DNA of 64,000 bases from Leptodactylus fallax. Lineage: Eukaryota; Chordata; Amphibia; Anura; Leptodactylidae. The notes under the pieces were generated by a model, which was not told the DNA's origin, did not search any database, and was given only the letters and a program-made list of their open reading frames with translations. Of the stretch, positions 44,246-54,175 are shown in pieces. Every line of letters starts with the position of its first letter. The stretch's first letter is position 1. The position numbers and the translations under genes were made by a program. Location: the NCBI GenBank assembly GCA_947044405.1, contig CAMRHE010000652.1, positions 1-64,000 on the forward strand, given 5' to 3'.

Positions 44246-46435
44246 TCAGGCCTTGTCAGACTCCGAGGGTGGTTGAGCGCCACGCGCCTTCAATATGTCC
44301 AGACTAGGGTCAGCTTGGACAGCATCTCTGAACTCTTGGCTGGAGTGAGACAAAAGAGAGGTGCCTGTTACATACCTGCCGGCCCCTTCTGTCTCTCTAG
44401 TCTGACTAGGGACACTTCTAAGGCCCAGGCTCTGAGCCACGTACACTTGGCTACCTCCTGCCTGTTCCGGGTCCGCATTCTGAGTGCGGGCATCCCGTAG
44501 CTTTACACTCATGACCTCAGGCCCTTGGGAAACCATTCCAGAGATCCCATCCCGGCAATCTCTGCTCTCCTGGCTACCCTTGGCCTGCTCTCTCAGGGTC
44601 TTCCCCACACTAGCAGCTAGTTGGGAGAGTTCTAGGGGGTTCTGCACCTCCCCCTTTGCTTCCAAACCTACATCCTGTTCCTCCTGTACTTGGGTGGGTG
44701 ATGGTGATACCTTGGGCAAATGACTGAGATCATGCTTCCCCAAGCTATCCCCCCACAATACATTGACAGGTAATACATTGGACATACCCTCTTCTAGGAT
44801 CACACCTCCAGTACCCCATGCCATCTGCACTTGGGCCATGGGCACTTCTGGAATAGAACTGGACAGAAGAGACGTGTATGTCTCATACCGGCCGGACTCC
44901 TCCGGCTTCAAGGGAGTGAGGCTAGTCATGGCGGTCTCAGCACCGACTCCAGGTGGTGTAGGCAACGGTTCAAGGGTCGGAACGCCCTCCACCCTTGTAG
45001 CACTCTGGCTGCGGGCTAACACCGCACTACCAGAAGTCCGTCCCTCACCTGGATTGGCCATAAGATCCCCATAGCCTACCTGACCACCTGGTACATGGTC
45101 AGCAGTTAGGTGCTTATCGGATGCACTGGGCGAAATAGTAGAAGTCGCTTCCAGTGACTCAGAAGAGCTACCCTGTACATTTTCACAACAAGCATTGGCA
45201 ATTACATTGACAGTACCTTCATTAGCAATTGTTAATTCACACCGGGCCTCAATGAGATCTGCAGTAGACAGATTAACAAGCTGGGAGGGAGACGCCCCCG
45301 CAGATGTGGGTGTGTCTACAGACAAAGTCTCATTGGCTCCTAGCACGGGGGTGAACCAAGCATCAATAACATTTTTGCTGAGCTGGGTTGCAGGAAGTTC
45401 ATTGGCATCTTCCCTGCTCTCAGCTGAAGGCAACTCATTAGCATTTACATTGACTGCCATGGGAAGTATCTCAGAGGGGAGGTTACGGGCCCTCTCTGCA
45501 GATATGACAGACACATTATCAACATTAGTCATAGACAGTTTATCACAGTAAATTGGGTTGCTCCCCACCCCATATTGGGACATCATAGGTCCTAAATCAG
45601 TTCCCAACAGTACCTTAGCAGGCAAATCAGTCAATAGTCCCACAGTCTGCATTCTTTTTCCTGCACCCCAGTCCAGATACACAGATGGGCCACCTGCTGT
45701 GGCTTGGGAAGCAGGGAAGTTCTCAGGGCGGTTGGGGCACTCCTCCTTGAAATGTCCTGTCTGGTTACAGGCATGGCCCCGCCGCACCTCCCCTTGGGGT
45801 TTGGGGAAGGTCACTAGGGTGCCCAGAGTTCTTGGGACAGGGGAAGGACCACCCGGGGCATAGTTTGTCTCACCTGACAGACGGCTGTGGTGAACTCCGG
45901 CCTGGCTTCTCCTTCCAACCTGAGGGTCGGTGCAGGGTTGTTGGAGTTTGCGCTTGCTGGGAGAGCTCCATCCGTTTGAGCTCAAGCTGAAACTCCCGTT
46001 CTTGTTCTGCTGCCTTCCCTCTCTCTCTCTCTCTGCCTGTCGCTCAGCAGCCTTCCTCTCTCTCTCAGCCTGTCGCTCAGCAGCCTTCCTCTCTCTCTCT
46101 CCCTGTCGCTCAGCAGCCTTCCTCTCTCTCTCTGCCTGCCGTTCTACGGCTTCCTGAAAGCGGCCCAACACCTGCAGGTATGTGTTAGGGTCACCGGTGC
46201 CTGTTTGCTGTAGGGCCATTTGCCAGACTGAAGCCATTCCTCCCACAAGGCTGGGGCTACTGGTCTCTCCTGGTGCAGTAATCCTTGGGACCGGGCTGCT
46301 TGCTGCACTTCCTGGCCCAGCCCCAAAATCAGGACTCTGCATAGCTGTGGCTGCCTCCATTTCAGCCATACGCTCAGGATCTCCAAAAGCCTGGTTCAGC
46401 AGTTCTGGAGATCTGCTTCTCAGCCCACTTGCCAT
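44246..46435 (-). CDS. Fused gag-derived protein of the non-autonomous gypsy element (729 aa)
   Basis: Starts MASGLRSRSPELLNQ, the same start as the other gag copies. Residues ~100-140 are AER-QAERERKA repeats (four ~33-base units), predicted helical. The capsid domain is absent. The knuckle reads GHAC-x4-H-x4-C, with the first Cys replaced by Gly. Right after it (VYLDWGAGK) the whole protease active-site region is missing in frame, while the downstream protease-linker sequence is kept (PAKVLLGTDLGPM). The rest is a long acidic Ser/Thr/Pro/Glu-rich tail ending PPSESDKA. The deletions preserve one open frame over 2.19 kb, which is notable in a copy with no catalytic function. Whether it is translated is unknown. 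Confidence 0.75.
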   Translation of the reverse strand: MASGLRSRSPELLNQAFGDPERMAEMEAATAMQSPDFGAGPGSAASSPVPRITAPGETSSPSLVGGMASVWQMALQQTGTGDPNTYLQVLGRFQEAVERQAERERKAAERQGERERKAAERQAERERKAAERQAEREREGRQQNKNGSFSLSSNGWSSPSKRKLQQPCTDPQVGRRSQAGVHHSRLSGETNYAPGGPSPVPRTLGTLVTFPKPQGEVRRGHACNQTGHFKEECPNRPENFPASQATAGGPSVYLDWGAGKRMQTVGLLTDLPAKVLLGTDLGPMMSQYGVGSNPIYCDKLSMTNVDNVSVISAERARNLPSEILPMAVNVNANELPSAESREDANELPATQLSKNVIDAWFTPVLGANETLSVDTPTSAGASPSQLVNLSTADLIEARCELTIANEGTVNVIANACCENVQGSSSESLEATSTISPSASDKHLTADHVPGGQVGYGDLMANPGEGRTSGSAVLARSQSATRVEGVPTLEPLPTPPGVGAETAMTSLTPLKPEESGRYETYTSLLSSSIPEVPMAQVQMAWGTGGVILEEGMSNVLPVNVLWGDSLGKHDLSHLPKVSPSPTQVQEEQDVGLEAKGEVQNPLELSQLAASVGKTLREQAKGSQESRDCRDGISGMVSQGPEVMSVKLRDARTQNADPEQAGGSQVYVAQSLGLRSVPSQTRETEGAGRYVTGTSLLSHSSQEFRDAVQADPSLDILKARGAQPPSESDKA

Positions 46436-46637
46436 CCACTGGTATTTGCCAAATAAAAGATAGGATAGAATACCAAGAGTAAGGGAGGGAACAGCACTGT
46501 ATCAAACTTTCACTGTATCTTAATGCTTGCTTTAATACCGAGCTTGTCTCATAGGATTACCATAATCCCCAGCATGTGAGTGATAAAGGTCACCAACACA
46601 CACCGTTTATCCTAAGATCCCACTACGCTGCCACCAA

Positions 46638-47546
46638 TGTGAAAGATTGTCAGTGCGCCAAACCGCTTTGGCCACACCCTGAGTCCTCTTTCATATAAAA
46701 ACCAAACTCACCGCCAGTGAATGTCGGGTTCACCAGATAAATACAAGACAAGCTTTCTAAATTTTATATATTTATTAACCCCTAAATGGGTCGGTATTAA
46801 CATCTAACATATACAGATCAGAACAGATATGCAGATATATGCAAGCATTAACAGTTACTAGTTACAAGATACAGTACAAATAAAATAAAAGGGATAAAGG
46901 TGAAATGATTACTTTACCACACATGTCCTTGATGTGGTTCTGTAGTCCAACACTCACACATGCTCTGGTAAGTGTGAGATCACCAGTGGAGGCTTCTTGG
47001 CATGTGGCATTAACTCCTAGCATGTGGCATCACAGTCTCTCAGCATTAGTCCAATAGTCTCATCACAAAAATATCCTCATGGTGTTCGCTTGTAATCCCA
47101 ACACCAATCTCTTGTAGTCTGTCATGGTCTGTCTCAACTCCATAGCATCATCCTCATAGCATCATCTCTCCCCACAGACCTCTTACCTCATCTTTTATAC
47201 CCTTTATGCCACCTCCCAGAATGAGGTCATCGGCGACAGTAAGTCTGATGAGTTAATGCAATCAAGTCCAGATCCTTTGTAAAGAATTGAGACCAAGTGA
47301 ATTGATACAATGTTATCAGCCATATCTGATCTAACAGCCCAGGCTGGAACAATGCCCTATTGTTTGATCACTCAGGGCTGTATAGGAGTACAATGGAGCC
47401 CTATTGTTCCAGTGTTGCCACTACTGCCAATATACACCTAGGCTTATAGCTGCGCACAGTATGAATAAATGGAAATAGAGAGAAATACGCTACCCAGAGA
47501 CCAAAATACATCTGAGTTATAGCCACACCTAAGCAGAATCATCACA
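46638..47546 (-). repeat. 5' LTR of the minus-strand gypsy element
   Basis: 909 bp, differing from its partner at seven places that I can see (for example GATTG/GATCG at 46646, ACCAAACT/ACCACACT near 46700). The tRNA primer site lies just inside at about 46626-46636 (CGCTGCCACCA on the plus strand). Confidence 0.92.
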
Positions 47547-48036
47547 CAGGTTATGGAGGAAAAGCACCTAACAGTAGAGTGTTTGGTGGGGGGTGCAGGA
47601 TAAAACTTTCTCTGATGGTGTCAATTTTATTTTTGAAATAAGAAGCAAAGTCTTCAATTGAGATACTTGATGTCGTCAGAGGCACCGGAGCACAGAGAAG
47701 AGAGTGAAGGGTTATAAATAGTTTTTTGAGTTGTGAGATAAGGAAGATATGAGTGTGGTGAAGTAGACCTGGTCTCCAGAGGTGAGGGCATTCCTGGAGT
47801 TGAGAACCGCTTGTTTGTAACTGATGAAGACTTTCTTGGAGTGGCTTTTCTTCCAGCGACGTTCTGCAACCCTTGAACCCTTTTTTTTTTTTTTTTTTTT
47901 GTCAACACCATATGCCAGGGATTCCTATTGATTTGTGGAGCTCTGGTGTGTGTGAGGGGGGGCCACTGAGTTAAGCGCTGAAATAATAGAGGCGTTATAG
48001 AAAGCAGTGGCAGCATGTGTGTCCATGAGGGAAGAA
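47547..48036 (-). pseudogene. Decayed L2/CR1-like LINE, unit B, second segment
   Basis: Continues the LINE after the gypsy insertion, matching 10364-10828 of unit A. It includes a poly(T) run at 47881-47900 where unit A has eight T, and ends at the CATGAGGGAAGAA target duplicate (48024-48036). Confidence 0.6.
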
Positions 48037-48179
48037 GTGGAAGAGTGAAGAAATCAGTGATACCTTTTAGAGGCTAACTGAGTATATTTGATAAGTAAGC
48101 TTTCAGAAGTTTAGCTTCCTTCATCAGACATGGTGTTATACAAGAACTGAAAATTCACAGATTTTTTTATACCCTATAT

Positions 48180-49820
48180 CCGTGATGGCGAACCTATGGC
48201 ACGCGTGCTAGAGAGGGCACGCAGAGCCCTCTCAGTTGGCACGCGCGCCGTCACCATATCTCATTAACGGGGAATCCGGTACAGGATTCCCCGTTAGTGA
48301 GTGATCGCTTCTTTCAGCTCTATGTGCAAATGTACATACAGCTGAAAACTGTCAGTGTACATGCTAAATTGATAAAGGCTAAATGCTGTACTCTGGAAGG
48401 ACCTTCTGACGTCATAAGGTCACATGACAGGGTAGTCGTGTCTTTGCTTGTAAGAAGGTCCTTCCACATGAAGAGAAGTATCCCGAGCAGTGGAGGAACA
48501 TGGAGAGATGTGGGGCTCAGGGTGTAGTGTGGGGGGGAGAGATGCAGGGTGTAGTGTGGGGGGGTAGAAATTTGGGGGGGAGGGTGTAGTGTGGGGGGAG
48601 AGATGCAGAGTGTGGTGTGGGGTATAGAGATGTAGCGTGTAGTGTGGGGGTTAGAGATGTGGGATGTAGTGTGTGGGGGGAGATGTAGGGTGCAGGGTGT
48701 AGTGTGGGGGGTAGAGATGTGGGGTGCAGTATGTAGGGTGTAGTGTGGGGGGAGATATGTAGGGTTCAGGGTGTAGTGTGGGGGTAGAGATGTGTGGGGG
48801 AGAGATGTGGGGGTTCAGGGTGTAGTGTGGGGGGTAGAGATGTGTGGGGGAGAGATGTGGGGGTTCAGGGTGTAGTGTGGGGGGTAGAGATGTGTGGAGG
48901 AGAGATGTGGGGGTTCAGGGTGTAGTGTGGGGGGGAGAGATGTGGGGGATGAGAGATGTGGGGTGCAGGATGTAGGGTGCAGGGTGTAGTGTGGGGGGAA
49001 AGATGTGGGGGAGGAGAGATGTGGGATGCAGTATGTAGGGTGCAGGGTGTAGTGTGGGGGGGGAGAGATGTGGGGTGCAGGGTGTAGTGTGGGGGGAGAT
49101 ATGTGGGGGTTCAGGGTGTAGTGTGGGGGGTAGAAATGTGGGGGAGGAGAGATGTGGGGTGCAGTATGTAGGGTGCAGGGTGTAGTGTGGGGGGGAGAGA
49201 TGTGGGGTGCAGGGTGTAGTGTGGGGGGAGAGATGTGGGGTGCAGTGTGTAGAGTGGGGGGTAGAGATGTGTGGGGGTGCAGGGTGTAGTGTGGGGGAGA
49301 GATGCAGAGTGTAGTGTGGGGGGTAGAGATGTGGGGGAGGAGAATGTGGGGTGCAGGGTGTAGTGTGGGGTTTAGAGATATGGGGTGCAGGGTGTAGTGT
49401 GGGGGGTGATGCAGGGTGTAGTGGGGTGGTAGAGATGCAGGGTGTAGTGGGGGGGTAGAGATGTAGGGTGTAGTGTGGGATGCAGAGATGCAGGGTGCAT
49501 TGTGGGGTGCAGAGATACAGGGTGTAGTGTGGGGTGCAGGGTGTAGTGTGGGATACAGGGTGTAGTGTGGGGGGAGAGATGCAGAGTGAAGTGTGGGGGA
49601 AGATGCAGAGTGTAGTGTGGGGTCCAGGGTGTAGTGTGGGGGGATGTAGGCTGCTTGCAAGAGGGGGGAATGGGGGTGCAGGCTGCTTGCGAGCAAGAGG
49701 GGGGATGCTGGGGAGGCAGGCTAATTTAAGGTGAAATTGCCGTGTTGGCACTTTGCAATAATTTAGTGGGCTTTGGGTTGCAGTTTGGGCACTCGGTCTC
49801 TAAAAGGTTCACCATCACTG
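48180..49820. mobile_element. Non-autonomous hAT element nested in the Penelope-type insert
   Basis: Ends CCGTGATGGCGAACCT and AGGTTCACCATCACTG are inverted repeats, flanked by a perfect 8-bp duplication CCCTATAT (48172-48179 and 49821-49828). Most of the interior (48520-49660) is a G-rich minisatellite. No transposase. Confidence 0.9.
48520..49660. repeat. G-rich GTGTAGTGTGGGGGG minisatellite
   Basis: Dozens of irregular units built from GGGTGTAGTGTGGGGGG, AGAGATG and TGGGGTGCA. The plus strand is nearly free of C. The 293- and 278-residue His/Pro/Thr-rich minus-strand frames across it are repeat by-products. Confidence 0.92.
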
Positions 49821-50250
49821 CCCTATATGAACCGTGATTTGGACTTAATATTCATGCCAGCTTCATGTCACACTATGTATGAACTGTGAGGGTCACAAAT
49901 CACCTCCTGATAGCAAACAGATAACAGATCCCTCCGTCACGCACCACAACTTTCCAGATTGTTTTTTGACCGGTTGTAAATAACTTCTCTACTTAGATTG
50001 CATTTTGTTTTGGTTTTTTTTAAGGACTCTAAAATCCTTTGAAGACCATGTACATAGGGTATAAAAAATCTGTGAATTTTCAGTTCTTGTATAACACCAT
50101 GTCTGATGAAGGAAGCTAAACTTCTGAAAGCTTACTTATCAAATATACTCAGTTAGCCTCTAAAAGGTATCGCCTGATTTCTTCACTCTTCCACTACTTT
50201 CAATGGCTAACACGGTACTACATTATACTACTATCAACATGAGGGAAGAA

Positions 50251-50740
50251 AACACAGAAAATGGTAGAAAAGAGTCAAAAAGTGTGGATGTCAAAGCAGT
50301 TAAGGTTCCTGCAGAGGTGTGATAGTTTCTGGATTTGGAGGGCTGTTTGAGTGGAAAGGGATAACAATGTAGGTAGGTTGTGTTTAGAAATAATGGTGGG
50401 AGAGTTAGAGAGATTGGATAGGTAACAGAGGTGGTTGAAGATCAGGTCTACTGAGTTTTCCCATTTGTGAGTGGCAGTGGAGGAACAATCTGAGTCTCCA
50501 AAAGACAATGGTGGTCATTTGTAGACTGGAGGGAGAGTAAATGTGGATAGAGTCACTATCAGATAAGAGAAGGCCAATCCCTCCATTTTGTTCGTTGCTG
50601 GGGCGAGCAGTGTGGGAGAATCGGAGTCTACCATAGGAGAGTGCAGCAGCGAGGTAGTGACTGAGGGTGTCAGCCATGTTTCAGTGAGACCCAGAAAGGA
50701 AATTTTTTGAGAAAATGGAGAGAGAAATAAATAGTTCTCT
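50251..50740 (-). pseudogene. Decayed L2/CR1-like LINE, unit B, third segment
   Basis: Matches about 10829-11410 of unit A with a ~120-bp internal loss near 50503. A minus-strand frame reads ISFLGLTETWLTPS, the endonuclease-domain motif of L2/CR1-type LINEs. Confidence 0.6.
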
Positions 50741-51239
50741 ACCATCTGTGCTGGTTGGGGGTGGAATTGGTTGAGTTTCTATTTTCTATCATTTTGTACT
50801 TACTTATAATGTGAAATTTCTATTTTGTTTCTTGCAGTTCCCTTCAGGTTCAGTTCTGGTGTCTTTCTGTATAGTGCACTTAGAAGAGCTGCTCGTAGGC
50901 TCAGGCCCCACATTGTGGAAACACAACTTTTTTTGTTGCGATGACGGGGGGCGGGGAAGTATTAGAGGGGCGAGTATAAGTAGAGCAGTATAAGAGGAGC
51001 ATAAGAACTTCTTGTATATTTCCTATTCCTAGACTTAAAGAATCACTTACACGATCATGTCTCCCGCAACTCAAAAACCTCTCCAGAATCCAACCCTGGA
51101 AACTTCTAATAAACCATTATTGTTGCCCTGAATGTAGTGGCTATAGCTACATAGGTGATATAATAATAGGCGGAGTCTTAACAGTAGGTGGGGCAAAAGC
51201 AACATCAGCTGAGGCAAACACACAAATAGGTGATCCAGC

Positions 51240-51665
51240 ACATGGAGGAGACAGCAGTCCTGTGTAAGGTATAAAGCGGGAGACAGCAGTCCTGAATGCA
51301 GAATGGAGGGGGAGGCATTAAGTTATATAAGACTGTTCCCTCCTCCTCCATTCCTTACACAGGACTGCCCCTCCTCCACTATTTATTACACAGAACTGCT
51401 GCCTCCATTTCCATTGCTTAAACAGGACTGCTCCCTCCTCCTCCATCCCATACACAGGACTGCTCCTTCCTCCTCCATCCCATACACAGGACTGCCCCCT
51501 CCTCCTCTATTCCTTACACAGGACTGCGCCCTCCTCCTCTATTTCTTACACAGGACTGCTTCCTCCTCTTCTTCTATTCCTTTCACAGGACTGCGCCCTC
51601 CTCCTCTATTCCTTTCACAGGACTGCGCCCTCCTCCTATATTCCTTACACAGGACTGCTTCCTCC
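51240..51665. repeat. Inverted 31-bp minisatellite arrays, unit B
   Basis: The same two inverted arrays as at 12470-13115, but the GCAGTCCTGTGTAAGG side is reduced to one or two units (51250-51295) and the CCTTACACAGGACTGC side has about ten (51345-51665). Confidence 0.85.
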
Positions 51666-52199
51666 CCTTAAAGAGGACCTTTGTCCACCAGCTCCAACTC
51701 TTTGCAACCTTCAATAGGTGCCGATCCACTGATTCTGACACAGTTAGGATTTTTTCTCTAGCCCCCACCATTTCTGTGCAATTGGTGATGTTAGTTTCAG
51801 CACTTGATATGCTAATTGTGCTCTGTCAGGTGGGCGGTTCCTAGGCTGGACCAGGTAGTCTGGGACTGCCCATCAGACAGTGTAGAGTGTAAATAGGTCA
51901 GGGGATAGAGAACAAATCTCAACTGCTCTGGAATCAGACAGTATTACACGATAGGCTTAGATACACAGCTCAAAAAACTGTATCACACTAAAGGATTTAA
52001 TGTAGAGTGGTATTGCATAAGAGTAAGATACAGGGGCTCAAAAAACATTATATATGATAGTCTTAGATACCCTGTTTATGAGATAAATGGAATATGCCAT
52101 AAGTACATGGATGCACTCACCATATGCATACAACTATTTTCTTTTGTGTGTTACAGGGGTGTGTGGCTCCCTCCACAGTTGGATTGTCACTCCCTTTAA

Positions 52200-52438
52200 T
52201 TGGAATAGAGTATATATAGTGTATAGTATATAGTTTATATAGTGTACAGTAGAGTATATATAGCATAGTGTACAGTATATATATTTTATAGCACATACTA
52301 TATATAGTATAGTGTACAGTATAGTATAAAGTATATATTATATATAGTGTACAGTATATAGTATAGAGTATAGATAGTGTACAGTAGAGTATATAGTTTA
52401 TTTCATATAGTATATAAAGTACACCGTATAGTATAGAG
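52200..52438. repeat. TATAGTGTATAG microsatellite, unit B
   Basis: Imperfect TATATAGTGTACAGTAGAG repeats; resumes at 53866-53985 after the hAT insertion. Confidence 0.85.
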
Positions 52439-53865
52439 CACAGGTGTCAAACACAAGGCCCGCGGGCCAAATCCGGCCCGCTGCCTTCTGTTATCTGGCC
52501 TGGCCTCACGCAATACAAGAGCAATAAAGATGGCGGCCGCCTCACTTCGCCTCATTAGTGGTGCGCCCCTGGGCGGCCGTCATCTTTATTGCCTCAGGCG
52601 GCACTGTCCATCACTGTCTGGGGGGCGGCATTTTTCTATTCAATGTAAACCAGTCCAGGACAGGCCGCTTAAAAAAAAAAAAACAGAGCTGAGCAGGGCC
52701 TGTCCTGGGCTGGTTTAAGAGATGTCGCATCTCAGTGCAGACGGCGATACAATGACGTCATCGCACCGCCTACGCTGAGACACAGACGTCGCGGACAAGA
52801 AGAGGAGGCGGTGGCTGCATCAAGGCATCGCAGGTGAGTATAACTTTTTTTTATATATAAATAGGCCATAACCTGCTGGAGTATCCCCTATTATTTACCT
52901 ACCCCGCGTCTGCTCGTGGCCGCCTCTGATTCCCCTTCTGCTATGGGACACAGAAAGGGAAGCGGAGGCCGCTGTGAGCAGCCGCGGGCATTGGAAGTGA
53001 GGCCGCGGGCCTCAAACACTACTATTATTATACTCTGGGGTCTTTTCAGACCCCGGAGTATAATAATCGGGGGCCCAGGGTAGGTGAGGGAACATAAAAA
53101 CATATCCTACTTACTTCTCCTGCGATCGGTGTTACTCCGAGCAGGCTTGAGGCCTCTAGTGACGTCATCAGGTCGCGTCGCCAGCCTGATCACGTGACGT
53201 GTGTGCGCAATTAAACAGGGCCGAAAGCTGCAAGGAGTGCACCGGTGTCCAGGATAGGTAAGTAACACTGGTTTATATGTTTGTCGCCTCCCCTGGGTCT
53301 CCGTTCATTATACTCTGGGGTCTGAAAAGATCCCAGAGTATAATAATAGTTCATGGTTTGGCCACTATGGGGCATAATACCCTGTGCAGGGACCACTGTG
53401 GAGCATAATACCAGTACAGGGGCCACTATGGAGCATAATACAAGTGCAGGTGCCACTATGGAGCATAATACCAGTGCAGGGGCCATTATGGAGCATAATA
53501 CCGTGTGCAGTGGCCACTGTGGAGCATAATACCGTGTGTAGGGGCCAGTATGGAGCATCATACCGTGTGCAGGGGCCAATATGGAGTATAAAACTGTGTG
53601 CAAGGGCCACTAGGGAGCATAATACCATGTGCAGGGGCAGCTGTGAGTCATAATACAGTGTGCAGGGACTGCTGTGGAACATTATAGTGTGTGTAAATGG
53701 GGAGCTATAAATAGGGGCTATGGCGCCTGTTTATATTATACGCTGTCTAATAGCTCTCTTAACTGTTAAGAAGTTACTTTTATACACGTGTAAAATAATC
53801 TTGGCCCTTCAAGGTACCCCGTGAGGCTGAAGTGGCCCCCGGTGAAAATGAGTTTGACACCCCTG
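52439..53865. mobile_element. Non-autonomous hAT element B1
   Basis: Ends CACAGGTGTCAAAC and GTTTGACACCCCTG are inverted repeats with one difference in the outer bases; 8-bp duplication GTATAGAG at 52431-52438 and 53866-53873. The interior has hairpins at 53025-53065 and 53306-53345 (TTATACTCTGGGGTC with its complement) and about nine ~31-bp units GGGGCCACTATGGAGCATAA between 53355 and 53690. No transposase. Confidence 0.9.
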
Positions 53866-54175
53866 GTATAGAGAATATATAGTGTATAGTACATAGTATA
53901 TAGTGTATAGTATATAGTATAGAGTATGTATAGTGTATAGTATATAGTATATTTAGTGTATAGTATAGAGTATATATAGTCCTCACTCACCCATCTGCCT
54001 TAGGCTATTATATATGGAGTAAGCTCTGGATCCTACTTGCCCTGTATTCACATTGTAGATCTGTTCTGGGTCCAGGAGAGCTCTGTTTATTTAGTGTACG
54101 GTCCCATCTGAATGAGGTCGCCTTGTCAGGGCAGGTACAGGGGCAGGTTCAGGCTTCTTACTGTTTGATCTAATG

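Larger units (their letters stand above)
43210..47546 (-). mobile_element. Young, internally deleted Gmr1-type gypsy element with intact ends
   Basis: Two 909-bp LTRs flank a 2.5-kb interior on the minus strand, all bordered by a perfect 5-bp duplication CAGGT (43205-43209 and 47547-47551). Primer site and purine tract are intact. The interior carries one long gag-derived frame, then jumps from the linker before integrase (PPSESDKA) to the region near the purine tract; integrase, RT and RNase H are gone. The protease active site and the capsid are also missing. I count seven differences between the two LTRs (~0.8%), implying a recent insertion. It would need enzymes supplied by a complete relative. 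Confidence 0.92.
48037..50237. mobile_element. Short Penelope-type non-autonomous element with nested hAT
   Basis: Flanked by a 13-bp duplication CATGAGGGAAGAA (48024-48036 and 50238-50250); unit A has the single copy at 10816-10828. The outer ~140 bp (48040-48180) are the inverted complement of about 50055-50200. The right end finishes with ATGGCTAACACGGTACTACA. The long inverted terminal copies, variable-length target duplication and a CTGATGA...GAAA core suggest a Penelope terminal-repeat derivative. About 550 bp belong to it; the rest is the hAT at 48180-49820. Confidence 0.65.

Noticed and set aside
44132..45863. Plus-strand frames opposite the minus-strand gag (for example 44132-44500 and 45195-45551)
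   Set aside because: They are antisense shadows of the 729-residue frame with no motifs of their own.
48815..49751. Two long His/Pro/Thr-rich minus-strand open frames (up to 293 residues)
   Set aside because: They lie wholly on the G-rich minisatellite; overlapping frames in two registers have the same composition, so they are repeat by-products.
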